Positions 1-10,730 are shown, counted from the stretch's first letter. The stretch: DNA of 64,000 nucleotides from Loripinus fragilis (GCA_964019695.1 CAXHUL010000530.1:558001-622000), one strand, 5' to 3'. The notes: generated by a model not told the origin, from the letters alone. Program-made: numbers and translations.

Positions 1-105
1 TGTGATGTCTAACTGTGAGTTTGTCACTTTCCCATTGGTATCCTGGGTCAGGTGTGGTACTTGATTGTATCGATTCCTGATCTTTGCACCCTTACTTACT
101 TTAAT
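1..105 (+). repeat. Retroelement 3' tail fragment (tail family 2)
   Basis: This is a tail sequence ending in the run TCTTTGCACCCTTACTTAC. Closely similar copies are at 14960-15150 and 61130-61240 on the + strand and 3660-3950 on the - strand. Copies keep the same 3' end and differ in where they start, as expected for 5'-truncated retroelement insertions. It is not coding. Confidence 0.6.
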
Positions 106-289
106 ATTTTTTCATATTCTGGGATTTAAATTGGGTTCTGGGGGAAAGCAGAATACCGCTTGAGCCAGTGCTAGTGGTTGTGAGAATTGTTGCACTTTCC
201 ATTAGTTCTCAATATGTTTTCTTATATTTAAGCGTCTCTCTATTAATGCAGGATCTGTTTTTTTTCCATTAATTTGGATTCCTAATTCA

Positions 290-1090
290 TATGATATAGA
301 AGATATGCTCCAGACATGATTATCTAGAATTAAGGACAAAGATCAAATACACTGTCACCCCAAAATAGTATGCGACACTCAGAGACACTAAGAAATGTCA
401 ACACACTGTATTTGTGACTCCTACCAAAAGCGATATAGGAGATATGCTACAGACACGTTTTTTCTAGAATTGAGGCAAGAGGTTAATGCCATGCCATGTG
501 GCCCCAAAACAGTATGCGACACTTCCAGGCCCCTTTGTGTATCCACACACTGAATTTGAGATTCCTATATCAACTATTATAGGAGATAAATTCAAGACAC
601 ATTTGTTTTAGAAATAAGATTAGAGGTCAAGATAAAGGTAACAGTGACCTGAAAACAGTACACAACACTCCTCGGTCCCAAGGTGTACCCAAGCATCGAA
701 TTTAGGAGTCTACATCAAATACTCAAGTAAATATGCTCCTGATACGATTGTTCCAGAAATGAGGCAAGAGGTCAAGGTCATGCCACAGTGACCCCAAAAC
801 AGTATGAGACATTCTACGATCCCTTGGTGTATCCACACACTGAATTTGGGACTCCTTCCTCAGTTAATATTGGAGATATGTTCCAGACATATTTACAATG
901 ACCCGCAATAAGAACTTGACACTCTGCGAGCAAATGGTGTATCCACAGACTAAATTTGGGATTCCTACCTCAAATAATATAGGAGATATGCTCAGAACCA
1001 TTTCCAGAGGTGAACGTCAAGGTCATGGTGACTCAAATATAGTATGCGACACTTTGGAGCCACAATGTGTATAAATACATCGTTTGAGTA
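290..1090. repeat. Tandem array, unit about 130-145 bp, about 6 copies
   Basis: Diverged copies of a unit begin near 300, 440, 570, 728, 863 and 980. Each carries a GGAGATATGCTCCAGACA-like start, an AGGTCAAGGTCATG stretch, a CAGTATGCGACACT stretch and a GTATCCACACACTGAATT stretch. Copies vary by substitutions and short indels, so the array is old. No coding frame is maintained across units. Confidence 0.75.
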
Positions 1091-1099
1091 TATTTGAGT

Positions 1100-1900
1100 A
1101 TCGTTTGAACAAACTTGGTAGAGGTCCACTGGGGTGGTGCTTCAAAACCAAATATTAAGACCCTATGCCTTGAGGTTTCAGACAAGAAAATTTTTGTTCT
1201 TCTTTCCCCTTATATAGCCTATGCAAAACATGTGACCCAGGGGCGGGCCCATTATTGGCCTATGGGGCATAATTTGAACAAAGATGGTAGGTTTTTAAAA
1301 GATAATGCTACATACAAAGTATTAAGGCTCTAGGGCCTCGTAGTTTTACACAAGGATATTTTTTATGGTTTCCTTATATGTCTATGCAAAAGCATGTGAC
1401 CCCTGGGTGGTGCTATTTGATTCCACAGGGCCATAATTAGAAAATTAAATGGTAGAGGTTTACTAGGTGATGTTACAAACCAAATATTAAGGCTACATGC
1501 CTTGTGGTATCAGATAAGAATATTATTTGCGCCAAAGCATGAGATTTCCAACTATTTGACATTTTGACAAGTGTAGACTCCGACGAGCCTCTGCAGCCTC
1601 CTTTTAAGCTTAAAAACTCCAAATGGTGTTCGGCCAGTAGCTTAACAATCATAGAATACTCAAGCGACAAGCAAAGGCTCTGATCAGCAGGCTGATCTGA
1701 GCATTTGCTAGTCGCACATACCACATTGTTGGAAATCTCATGCACTGGCTCATTTCATGTTTTCCTTAAGCCAATCTAAAACATGTGACTCCCAGGTTTC
1801 CCTCACCTTTGGTCACATGGGTATTATTTGAACAAAACTTGTAGCGTTTATCTAGATGATGCTACACAACCAGTATACATAGGCTGTTATTTGATTAAAA
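1100..1900. repeat. Tandem array, unit about 165 bp, interrupted by a MITE
   Basis: These are diverged copies of the unit that is better preserved at 4060-5240. Shared landmarks are AAAACATGTGACC, TTTGAACAAA, TAGAGGTCCACT and GGCCTTGTGGTTTCAGACA. The array is broken at 1531-1752 by MITE family A, and the unit sequence resumes after it. The open frame at 1115-1333 is just a translation of this repeat. Confidence 0.7.
1531..1752 (+). mobile_element. MITE family A, copy 1
   Basis: This is a foldback element with imperfect ~30-bp terminal inverted repeats (CATGAGATTTCCAAC ... GTTGGAAATCTCATG) and a GATCAG/CTGATC hairpin near the right end. It is inserted in the 165-bp tandem array and flanked by ATTT on both sides (left ...TTATTT, right ATTTCATG), suggesting a 4-bp target duplication. 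The - strand open frame across it at 1473-1745 is a repeat translation, because the same frame recurs in the copy at 58789-59025. Confidence 0.8.
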
Positions 1901-2481
1901 CCTGTCTTTCTAACGAAATGCGATACAAGCCAGCCTGCTCAGCTACCAAGACTAGCTAGAAAATTTAAATTTCGATTGAAGTCAGTGTAGAAATGACACT
2001 TTCCAAGAAGTGAATAACAAAAGGCATTGATTAGACTACATGTGTGTATGGGCTGGTCTACACTTTTGTTGTTCGCAAACCTTAAAGCTGCATGCTCAGT
2101 AACTATGAACATTTTCGAAAAAAAATATTTTCTTTTTAAATCATTTTTAAAAGTAGAAATAAGCTATGTTTTCACAATAAAAATGTTCAGTACAGTTGAA
2201 AACTGCATGGAAAAGTGAATTATCTTATCAAATGGGTGTATTTTTCTCTTGTTGGTAATTATTTGCGTCCCTCCAATAATTATAGACCGTTGAATTTTAA
2301 CATAAATGCAGTCGTTTTGATAGTGATAACTTGTTAAGATTTACGAAAATGGTAAAATGTTTACATGAATTTGAGTATTTTTACTGCGTTCTCGAAAAAT
2401 AAAAACATTATTTTTAAAATTAGAAGATCAAAAGTTACAGACTATGCAGCTTTAAAAGACAGGTTTCTCACACCAAGGACC
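1897..2481 (+). mobile_element. MITE family B, copy 1, split by MITE family C
   Basis: The left terminal repeat (AAAACCTGTCTTTC) starts near 1897. The element runs as in the reference copy at 11158-11394 up to TTCGCAAACC at about 2080. Family C then intervenes at 2082-2455, and family B resumes with AAGACAGGTTTCTC at 2456. Removing the insert leaves about 210 bp, close to the 237 bp of the intact copy. Confidence 0.75.
2082..2455 (+). mobile_element. MITE family C, copy 1 (TTAA-flanked)
   Basis: This is a 374-bp AT-rich element bounded by TTAAAGCTGCAT at the left and ATGCAGCTTTAA at the right, with further inverted similarity (GTAACT/AGTTAC). TTAA at both edges fits the target preference of piggyBac/Kolobok-type DNA transposons; that assignment is inference. 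A second copy lies at 12793-13164. It is nested inside MITE B. The open frames at 2027-2218 and 2365-2586 are chance frames within it. Confidence 0.8.
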
Positions 2482-2824
2482 ACAAACTTATTTTCAAAGA
2501 AACTTACTTTCATAGCAAACATTTACAGTAACTTTACATCTGTTTTGCACCCACACGCTCTGGCTATTGCTTGTTATTCCATATAGCCCTGTGTCAGGAT
2601 TAGGTATAGGTCCGGGAACATGTGATAACTCACAATGTTGAGAACCTTCTTGAATCTTTGTAACACTAACTATTTTATGAGCACCCTCGACGATACATTC
2701 CTTATACATTGGTCCAGAAGCCCCACAATTGACATCTCTTTCATAATGTTGGCATTCAGGTTGGTCTCCTATTAAAGATTAAATAACATGCACTTGTCTA
2801 TTAAATAAACCAAACAACAAAAAA

Positions 2825-3060
2825 GAGCCGCGACATATGATTTTCAACAATGTGGTATGTGCGACCAGCAAAGCCTCAGACCAGTCATCGCATACGCATA
2901 GTCTAATCAGAGCCTTTACTGGTCGATTGAATATTCTATGATTGTTAAAATACTGTCCGAACATATTTGGAGTTTCTAAGCTTAAAATGAGACTGCACAG
3001 GCTCGTCTGAGTCTACACATGTCAAAACACCACATTACTAGAAATCACATGTTGTGGCTC
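2825..3060 (-). mobile_element. MITE family A, copy 2
   Basis: This is a reverse-orientation copy running from GAGCCGCGACATATGA at the left to a terminal GTGGCTC. The internal order (CATACGCATAGTCTAATCAG hairpin first, GTCTACACATGTC last) is the mirror of copy 3 at 11710-11946. It is moderately diverged. Confidence 0.8.
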
Positions 3061-3659
3061 AAATAAGTGTCAACTTGTGTGTTTCAATGCCATCAGTTAA
3101 AATACTTATTATTCGTATATAATGATACATGAAACCACATAGAGTCACATAAAGTTACACATCATCCAACAAAATGTGACGTAATTAACGATGTCAAATT
3201 ATTCTTAACAGTATATCGCAGGATATACTGTTTCAAATTTTTGCTGTTATCATATCAGACTTGGCATAGAAAAAGTAAGTGCATTAAAATACCAACTTAT
3301 GTTTGTGAAAAGATTTTATATAAAGAGCGGCCTCCAAAATGGCTAGAGTGCATTTATTGATGAATATGTGCAATGAAGTGGATAAGGCAAAAATGCAAGT
3401 GCAAATAAAAATGTATGATAACAATAGAAACAAACCTGTGCATAAATGTTTATCAGACAGTTACAACACAAGTAACTGATAGCCTTTTAATAGGTACAAT
3501 TAAGAAATAGATTTGCGCTTGCAGCGATTTGCTGCTTAATATATTATTGGCTGGAGGTCAATCGTCGACGTAAATTTGTACACTTACGACTGGCAGATAG
3601 TGACATATTAAGTAACAAGTAACTGCCTGTGCGAAATTATTTCGGTTCAAAGTAAGAAA
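3061..3659. other. Unassigned AT-rich stretch
   Basis: No exon, RNA gene or repeat was recognised here. The sequence is AT-rich and unlike the arrays on either side. It is probably intergenic or intronic. Confidence 0.4.
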
Positions 3660-3950
3660 GAGGGCAAGATCAGGAATCGATGCAATCAAGTACACACCTG
3701 ACCCAGGATACCAAGAGTAAAGTAAGAAACTCACAATTACACATCACAAACAATAGCCATGAGGTCAGCCCTTTCCCAGCAGGTGACCACAAGGCATCAA
3801 TAAACAGACGCTCACCAAAGCATAACAAACGCAAGACAGAAATAACACGAGTGATCAACAAACAAAATACCGCCTTGGAATGTTCAGTAAAAAACATTTC
3901 ACAGGAGGGCTTAAACCGGTTTCACGGCGCCAACGTCACCCTTAATTCAG
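3660..3950 (-). repeat. Retroelement 3' tail fragment (tail family 2), reverse orientation
   Basis: This is the reverse complement of the tail seen at 14960-15150 and 60975-61240. Shared landmarks are GATCAGGAATCGATGCAATC, ACCTGACCCAGGATACCAA and CCCTTTCCCAGCAGGTGACC. The open frames on both strands (3670-3897 and 3680-4021) are translations of this tail, not genes. Confidence 0.65.
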
Positions 3951-4059
3951 ATGTGGATCAAGACACAAAGATGTTTGGTTTGCATGAAAGACCCCAAACT
4001 TATCAATGCATCATATCCTAGACCATATAAATCAAGATATAAACAAGAGGGGCATAATG

Positions 4060-5240
4060 GCCCTGAATCGCTCATCTATAGATTTTTCACAGTTCCCTTA
4101 ATAAGCCTATGTAAAACAATTGACCATTTTTAGCCGTAGGGCTATAATTTAAACACACATGGTAGAGGTCTACTAGGTGATGCTGCATACCAATTATCAC
4201 GGCTCTAGGCCTTGTGGTTTCAGACAGGGGGCTTTTTCATGTTTTTTCCAATATAAGCCTATGTAAAACATGTGACCCCCAGGGTGGGATCATTTTAGCC
4301 CCAGGGGTATAATTCGAACAAACTTGGTAGAGGTCCACTAGCTGTTGCTACACACCAAATATCAAGGTTCTAGGCCATGTGGTTTTAAGACATGCATTTT
4401 TTCACGTTTTCACTATAGATGCCTATGTAAAACATTTGACCCCACGGACGGGGACATTTTTAGCCCAAGGGGTATAATTTGAACAAACTCGGTAGCGGTC
4501 CACTAGATGATGCTACATACCAAATATCAAGGCTCTAGGCCTTGTGGTTTCAGACAAGAAGGTTTTTTTTTACTTTTCCCTATATAAGCCATTGTAGAAC
4601 ATGTGACCTCCGAGGCTGGGCCATTTTAGCCCTGCAAGGGCTATAATTGAATAAACTAGGTAGAGGTCCACTAGGTGATGCTACATACCAAATATCAAGG
4701 CTCCAGGCCTTCTTGTTTCAGACGAGAAGATTTTTCACGTTTTCCCTATAAACCTATGTAAACAATTGACCCCCAGGGCTGGACCATTTTCGGCCCCTGG
4801 GCTATAATTCTTATAAACATGGTAGAGGTCCAATAGGCGATGCTACATACCAACTAACAAGGCTCTAGGCCTTGTGGTTTCAGACAAAAAGATTTTTTCA
4901 CATTTTCTCTATATAAGCCTATGTAAAACACGTGACTCCTGGGTAGGGGGCCATTTTTGGCCCCAGGGCTATAATTTGAACAAACCTGGTTAAGGTCCAC
5001 TAGGTAAAGCTAAATACCAAATATCAATAGGCCAGGCCTTCTGGTTTCAGCAAGGAGATTTTTTTCACATTGCCCTATATAAGCCTATGTAAAACTTATA
5101 ACCCCAGGGGCGGGGCCTTTTTTGGCCCCAGGGGTATAATTTGAACAAATCTGATAGAGGTGTACTAGGTGATGCTACATATTAAATATCAGGGCTCCAG
5201 GCCTACTGGTTTTAGACAAGAAGATTCTTAAAGTTTTCAT
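4060..5240. repeat. Tandem array, unit about 165 bp, about 7 copies
   Basis: The repeating unit carries, in order: a CCCTATATAAGCCTATGTAA stretch, AACATGTGACCCC, a GC-rich CATTTT(A/T)GCCCC(A)GGG segment, TATAATTTGAACAAAC, TAGAGGTCCACTAGGTGATG, CTACATACCAAATATCAAGG and GGCCTTGTGGTTTCAGACA. Copies are more alike than those at 1100-1900. The remaining sequence to 5480 is unassigned. Confidence 0.8.
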
Positions 5241-5549
5241 CTCGAAAATCTATTTTTAGCCTCTGTGACCTAGATATGCAACGGACCAGAAGCATTTGAA
5301 CAATTTTCATAGAGGGCTTCCCAAGGATCATTTTTTTGAAAATATTTTAAAATTGGACAAGGGGTTTAGGAGTAGTTGTCATTTAAGTCAATTTTTAACG
5401 GACGATGGACGAAGACCGATCACAAAAGCTCACCTTGCCACTACGTGACAGGTGAGCTAAAAAGGCGATAAAGCAAAGATAAGGACTCAACAGTAAATAA
5501 AACTGAATATCTGAGCAAAAGAAACCCAACAGGTAAACCCCAGTGGGCC

Positions 5550-6136
5550 TGACAACAGCTCTACTATCTCATCAATAGATAAGTAGTCGGAATCGTCATA
5601 GAGTCTCAAGTCCCACCCACTGGCGTGCAATTGAAAAGGAAAGCAAAGTTGCAAACCGTGATTGGGTTGACCACCAAGCATGCAGTCTGTTGCAATACAT
5701 TAATGATATAGTCAATCTTTTTATACTGGGAAATTAGTTTAATGAACTGCGCTGAAAAATTATTAGACCCAACAATCTTCTTCAATGTATACACCAAGTC
5801 ACCATAGAATTAAGGTTCTGAAAGTCCTTGGTGCTAGAGAGATTTAAGTCCAACTTGGAATTTAGTTATCAAATCATAGTATCGTCTATAGAATTTAGAA
5901 TTTTTTGCGAAGTTTATACTGATAGCCTTGTTTAAGACTTTTCCACGTTTACACTTTAAGTGTGTTGAAGTCAGTAATACAGCTAGATGCTCTAGCAAAA
6001 CGAATGAGTTGAGAGATATAGACTCCATAGGAGGTATAGCGAGGAATGTGGTGAGCAAGAAAAAGTATCCATCATGAGTGCGAGGGTGGGATAGAAAAAT
6101 CCGTCCCTCGTCATCACGGATTGTCATCACTGGCAA
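5550..6136 (-). pseudogene. Reverse-transcriptase C-terminal remnant
   Basis: Two - strand frames (5834-6136 and 5606-5797) together match, in order, the C-terminal part of the reverse-transcriptase protein at 51238-51891. Shared landmarks are a (F)YRR(Y)YDLITK(F)..GLK stretch, then KKIVG..NF..QF, then QTACLVVNPIT and FNCTPVG. A frameshift near 5620 puts the last residues in a third frame. The upstream RT core is absent, so this is a 5'-truncated, broken copy. The family is uncertain: the layout resembles bivalve retroelements with a Penelope-like RT C-terminus, but no endonuclease domain is visible. Confidence 0.7.
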
Positions 6137-6451
6137 GCCTCGCGAGCCAATCGGTGATCCTCAGGACGGAATTTGCTATCCCACCCTATTATTCAACTTA
6201 TCTTACAGATAAGAGAGGCGCCCTACTTTGCTTCGAGATAGAGGAGAAAGTATTCCTAAGAAACCCCAGTATAAAACAAAAAGTAGGCCATTATCGGGCC
6301 ACCTGCAACTTTCCATTATATTGACATTTTGCTGGTGGGCCGATGATGGCCCTTAACATTGAATATTGGCTGGTAAGCTTTGTAATTTTGCAAAAAGTAC
6401 GAACCACAAGTCATCCCCACTGTCTTCTTGATCAGCACATTATTTACTTAC

Positions 6452-6721
6452 CTACGAAACACACCAATGCAATGAATTGACACCCTCGGGCAACCCACAA
6501 TCTGTGGGGGTTGTAACCATAACAGCCATCCTGTCCATTTGAGTAACTATGAGGTTTAGGTCTTTGTCCCCAAGGTAAACAACTCTGGCTAGATAGTCGA
6601 CGAAACTCCGAAACATATGTGATACGTCCTGCGCTTGGAAGTTTACAATCCACAGTTCGGTGATTTCGGCTGATACATTTGAGCAGTATAATTTTTCCAT
6701 TGTCGCATTTGCCGTTTGATG
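6452..6721 (-). CDS. Exon encoding a cysteine-rich secreted module (DUF3011-like)
   Basis: This exon is not long as an ATG-started frame and emerges only from splice logic. On the - strand a strong acceptor (pyrimidine-rich TTTTTATTTTGTAG) ends at 6722 and a consensus donor AG|GTAAGT begins at 6451. The exon between them is 270 bases, with intron phase 1 at both ends, typical of shuffled extracellular domains. The one open frame gives about 90 residues with seven cysteines. The order is C-x-S-x-N, a second C, G-R-I-x-x-V, R-x-L-S-S-x-x-C, then YGYNPHRLWVARGCQ and a final VC. The LWVxxGC ending after a C-S-N ... GRI ... LS..C body resembles the DUF3011 pattern and similar repeat modules of molluscan secreted proteins. 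The function of such modules is not established. Neighbouring exons were not recognised: the flanks are a retroelement remnant and a tandem array. It could be an orphaned exon. Confidence 0.55.
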   Translation of the reverse strand, partial: HQTANATMEKLYCSNVSAEITELWIVNFQAQDVSHMFRSFVDYLARVVYLGDKDLNLIVTQMDRMAVMVTTPTDCGLPEGVNSLHWCVS

Positions 6722-6732
6722 CTACAAAATAA

Positions 6733-7003
6733 AAATGTGAAACCTGTGTTAAACGCCCACTCTAAAAATACCAAAAATTGGTTTTCAAGACCAATTATCG
6801 CTTAATGCCGTTAAATGTCCACTTTAAAAAGACCTAAATTCGATATTAAGAGCAACTTTCGCTTAATGCATGTAAAAAGTCCACTTTCAAAAACACAGAT
6901 ATTGATTTTCAAGACCAATTATCGCTTAATGCAGGTAAAACGCCCACTCTCAAAAAGGCCAAAATTGGTTTCAAGACCAATTATCGCATAAAGCAGGTCA
7001 AAT
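6733..7003. repeat. Tandem repeat, unit about 70 bp, 4 copies
   Basis: Four copies share CAAGACCAATTATCGCTTAA and AA(A)(C/T)G(C/T)CCACT(C/T)T(C/A)AAAAA. They lie directly upstream (in - strand sense) of the acceptor of the cysteine-rich exon, so they would be intronic. Confidence 0.8.
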
Positions 7004-7139
7004 GTATTGCAGAATAGTCCTGTACATTTTTTTAATACTTTCGGCCTTCATTAAGCTACCAATTGTTGTTAAGATCTTTGTTTTGTATGTGTCTGAGTGA
7101 CCGTTTTGCACTGTTTTTACTGTATAACCAATACTTTGA

Positions 7140-7200
7140 GATTTCAGTACCGTGTCTCGTGATTGTTGTGTGGCTCTTCCTCGCGGTGCCATGTTTTTTT
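7140..7200 (+). repeat. Short tail family 1 fragment
   Basis: GTGTGGCTCTTCCTCGCGGTGCC matches the start of the tail better preserved at 62340-62480 and, inverted, at 50740-50770. Only this short piece is present. The - strand open frame at 6998-7210 crosses it and is not supported as a gene. Confidence 0.4.
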
Positions 7201-7446
7201 TGAAGTTCATGATTGTGCTATTTTCTGAACATACTCACTTATTATCTCTGATAACATCAGTGAGCAGCAAAAGCTCAGAAAAGTATGTGCAATTGCTCAG
7301 ACTTGCCTAAAAATGGTGTCAACGTAAAGGCTCAAACTAAAAACAAGCGTTTTAGTCTTGCCTGATATGTCAGCCAGCTGTGGTGTTTTATTTGAGGCAT
7401 TTGCGTCCACGTGATACTTAGAGATTATCTTACGGCGTTTGGATTA

Positions 7447-7909
7447 GGCCAGAATGTTTTATTAGTTGATTTACGGCATTTTTTTTTTCAGATTTAGGGT
7501 CGGGGGGGGGGGGGGGGGCGAAAAAAATAAAATAAAAAAGCTCTGAAAATGACCAGTAAGCTGGTCATTTTCAGAGCTTTTTTTTTTTTAATATTTTCAG
7601 GGCTTTTTTTTAAATATCTCCAGAAACAGTAAAACTAGTAATAGGTAAACAAACAGTCTGTATTAAATCTTTAAATATTTTACCATTTTACTAAAAGTCT
7701 GGACAGGACAATCACTTTTAACAGTGTCACTCTCAAAAATACACAGACATATCCTCAAAAATTTAATTTTTTTAACGAAACAAATAATATTTAGAGTCGG
7801 CGGATAAAATATAAAAATAATTTTAGAAATTAAATTTTATTTTATTTCTACTTTCCGGAAAATTACAGTAGAAGGGTTCGTAAATCAACTAATAAAAAAA
7901 ATTCTGGCC
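7447..7909. mobile_element. Foldback MITE with 30-bp terminal inverted repeats
   Basis: The left end GGCCAGAATGTTTTATTAG and its continuation TTGATTTACG are mirrored at the right by CGTAAATCAACTAATAAAA ... ATTCTGGCC. The interior holds an 18-base G run (7502-7518) and a 50-bp hairpin at 7534-7583 (arms AAAAAAGCTCTGAAAATGAC). There is no coding frame. Confidence 0.75.
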
Positions 7910-8394
7910 TTATCGCTCGAAGTATCAACACTGGACCCCACTTTCAGCCTGAGAGCTTTAGCAAGAGGTCTGATAATAGTAGAGGGTTGATACTGAGGTC
8001 GATAACCCACCCCCGTGAGATATTACGTTTATCACATATTTCAATTCACTGTTCTAACACGTTTGTTGTACAAAAATGTAAGTGTAATACAAAAGATTGA
8101 TATAACTTTGCGTTACGTCGCGCCACTTGTTTTACATCTGACGTTATCTAATGAATAACGTCACATGCAGTGCATGATAACTTCTCTCTGTTCAAAATGC
8201 ATGACTTTTTGTTATTGATAGACTTTTCGCTTACTGTAGAGGTGGCAACTTTAACATTCATATCTGGGCGTGGTTCGGCTATTTCATCTGCTACACAAGG
8301 GAAATCAGGTTCTATTAAGTAAGTTGTTTGGGTCGCGCAAACGTGCGCGCGTTTCATGAAAATCCTAACCGTATACACACTGAACTCACATTTA

Positions 8395-8605
8395 TCAACC
8401 CTTAAAGCGCAAAATCACCAAATGTATGTTTTTTGTCGCCCACTAAATATTTGAAGCCTCATAGACAAACAGTGTGGCTCCAGATCAGACTGCTCCTGTA
8501 GGAGCAGTCTGATCTGAGTCCACAATGTTTGCCTCTATGCTTATGCTAAATAGACATTTTCAGATGCAGTTTTTTGCTAGCGTTTTAAGGACTTAATATT
8601 TGTTT
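8395..8605. mobile_element. Small hairpin element with a GATCAG core
   Basis: A perfect 36-bp hairpin at 8481-8516 (arms CAGATCAGACTGCTCC) sits in the middle of weaker outer inverted similarity (AACCCTTAAAGCGC at the left against GCGTTTTAAGGACTTAA at the right). The layout matches the TTAA-flanked element at 9338-9549, suggesting a degraded relative. Confidence 0.55.
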
Positions 8606-9337
8606 TGCGTCTACACTTAGATCATACAGTTGCTTTTGAATAAACCACGCCTCATTTTCAGCTTTTACCTATGTCTAAGGTTGACCAGTCCTAATTACGC
8701 ATTCATGAGGCGCCGCCTTTACAGTAAGCGAAAAGTCAAAGAATATCGTCATGTCACTCTGATAACCAGTTGGCGGAAAAAAAGCTTTTCGCATAATGCG
8801 GACTTGGGTTATTTCGGCAAATAGTGTCCCAAATATGTTTTTGTTTGTTTGTTTTGTTGCTTTACGTCCCAAGTCAACAGCTATGGTCATGGCGGGACGG
8901 TCAGCTCACCTAATCACACTTTTTCCTGGGCAAGCTTGAACAAGCAGTTAACCAGTACATCGTGCACATACTTTCGCTTGTAACTGACAACAACCCTTCT
9001 TGAACGATTCAGCGGAAGGGAGGAGAATGACCGTAGAAATTATTTCATGATCAATCTCCACGAAAGTATGGGACCGGGCCGGGATCGAACTCATCCCAAA
9101 TATGTGATACATGTAAATGCAAGTACCTAAGTTTCCTGCACTTGCGTATACATGTATAAACCTTGGTATACTGGAAACCCCCAAACCGGTACTTAGGCAA
9201 ACCGTGAAGACCCAGATAAAATGACGCATCAGGATGTGCACTGTTTGCTCAGACTAAAACGATCTTCCGAAAAATAAACTTATTTTTAGATAACAAATAA
9301 TAACCAGTGAACCATCGATAGATACAATGCAACAATT

Positions 9338-9549
9338 TTAACCCTAAAGCGCCACCTATAATTTGCAGCAGACGACAATTTCAAATTTTGCCGATTTTTC
9401 AAAATAACAAATAAGGCATGATATTTCATGAGAATCGTCTGCTGGCAGACGATTCTCATATAATATCATACTTATTTTTGTCAAAATTGGGAAAAATGTC
9501 GCAAAAATTTGTCGTCTGCTGCAATCGTGACTGGCGCTTTAAGCGTTAA
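9338..9549. mobile_element. TTAA-flanked palindromic MITE, 212 bp
   Basis: TTAA lies at both edges (9338-9341 and 9546-9549). The arms pair TTAACCCTAAAGCGCCA with TGGCGCTTTAAGCGTTAA, and GCAGCAGACGACAAATTT-like sequence with AAATTTGTCGTCTGCTGC. A central hairpin at about 9430-9458 has arms GAGAATCGTCTGC. The whole unit can fold on itself. Confidence 0.8.
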
Positions 9550-9654
9550 CTTTAACATGTGACTCCTCAAAATTCTGTCACAGTTTTGAAAAGAGGATAA
9601 TTTCATATTAATCCTTCAATAAAGTGCCAAACAAAACAAGTGTGGTCTGTTTTG

Positions 9655-9860
9655 TCATTTGTTAAATTGTTCTAGAAGCATCTTCGACAACCAGTGAGGA
9701 CTTGGATCAGACTGCTCCTAATGGATAGTCTGATCTGGATTTACAGCATTTTTCTCTTTCCTTACATAAGTCAATAATTTTAGCAAATATATTCAACTGA
9801 ACAGACGACATTAATTTTTTCCGATGCAGTTTTTATGCTGGTGCTTGAAGGGTTAGCCAG
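9655..9860. mobile_element. Degraded hairpin element with a GATCAG core
   Basis: The hairpin near 9703-9738 has arms GGATCAGACT(G) and (T)AGTCTGATCTGG. It resembles the 8481-8516 hairpin but has lost perfect pairing. The right part carries GTTTTTATGCTGGTGCTTGA, comparable with the end of the 8.4-8.6 kb element. Confidence 0.45.
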
Positions 9861-9984
9861 CTTAAACTTCAATGCTAATGAATAATTAGAAGACATTCAA
9901 ATGTGTCGAAATGATGACTTTTGAGAAATTAACTTTAACCCTTCATTCATGCTTCCATCTGGTTTGTTACAACAAAGCTGAAAA

Positions 9985-10145
9985 CATTGCGTAAAATTGC
10001 AATTGTTTTCTTATCCATTGGTTAAAAAGTGTGTTTTGGATGCTCAAAAGAACCGTCTCATCGAGACGGTTCTTTCGAGTACCCACAACATATGTTTAGG
10101 TTGACAAAAAAGAAAAATGTTTTTCTCTTACGCAATCGTATCAGG
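9985..10145. mobile_element. Hairpin MITE (GACGGTTCTTT core)
   Basis: A perfect 29-bp hairpin at 10047-10075 (arms AAAGAACCGTCTC) is flanked by weak outer arms (TTGCGTAAAATTGC against CTTACGCAATCG). Fragments with the same core lie at 22920-22980 and 25185-25310. Confidence 0.6.
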
Positions 10146-10221
10146 GTGCCTGCTACTATGCACTAAGGATGGTCGCATCCACAAAATAAAATGACATACC
10201 AAATCTCAAAGCTCTAGATCC

Positions 10222-10457
10222 TTACTGTCCTGCCAGCCAAGAGTGACAGTGACAATATGTTCAGTTTACAAAATTATCAGGGACTTATAATCGATAGATC
10301 ACTTGCGTATTAATCCTATCCGCAGGATAGGATTAATACACAAGTGATCTATCAATTCATGTTAACTCAAGTAGAGGGCGACACGTTAGTGTTTTACTTA
10401 GCAATAATTGTAAACAAAGCATTGCGTCACTGTCACTCTTGGTTGGCACGACAGTAG
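10222..10457. mobile_element. Foldback MITE, 236 bp
   Basis: The terminal repeats TACTGTCCTGCCAGCCAAGA and TCTTGGTTGGCACGACAGTA are inverted copies, extending into a shared GTGACAGTGAC/GTCACTGTCAC. A 61-bp palindrome occupies the centre (10293-10353, arms GATAGATCACTTG). No open frame is present. Confidence 0.8.
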
Positions 10458-10544
10458 GAACACTAATTTAAACAGGAAGAGCCTTCTGTTTTCACTTTAA
10501 AGGCCTATAATGCATGCCATATGGGCATCGACCCGAAAAAAAAA

Positions 10545-10730
10545 ACTGTCATTAGGGCCTGCTCGTGCAGCTACATAGATTTGTTAGAAAATTGAAACAT
10601 TGCTTGTAGCAAGTTTAGAAATGATACTTTCTCATAAGTGAATAACAAAGGTACTGATTAGACTGTGTGGGTGCGCAGGGCGGTCTGCCGCTATTTTGTT
10701 TACAAACTACTTTTTCGAAAAAAAAACTTT
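10545..10730 (+). mobile_element. MITE family B fragment
   Basis: GCAGCTACATAGAT, GTAGCAAGTTTAGAAATGAT and AAGTGAATAACAAAGG follow the order of the reference copy at 11158-11394. The terminal inverted repeats are missing or eroded. Confidence 0.6.

Noticed and set aside
3680..4021. 113-codon frame on the + strand
   Set aside because: It is antisense to a retroelement tail found in several other places in the window.
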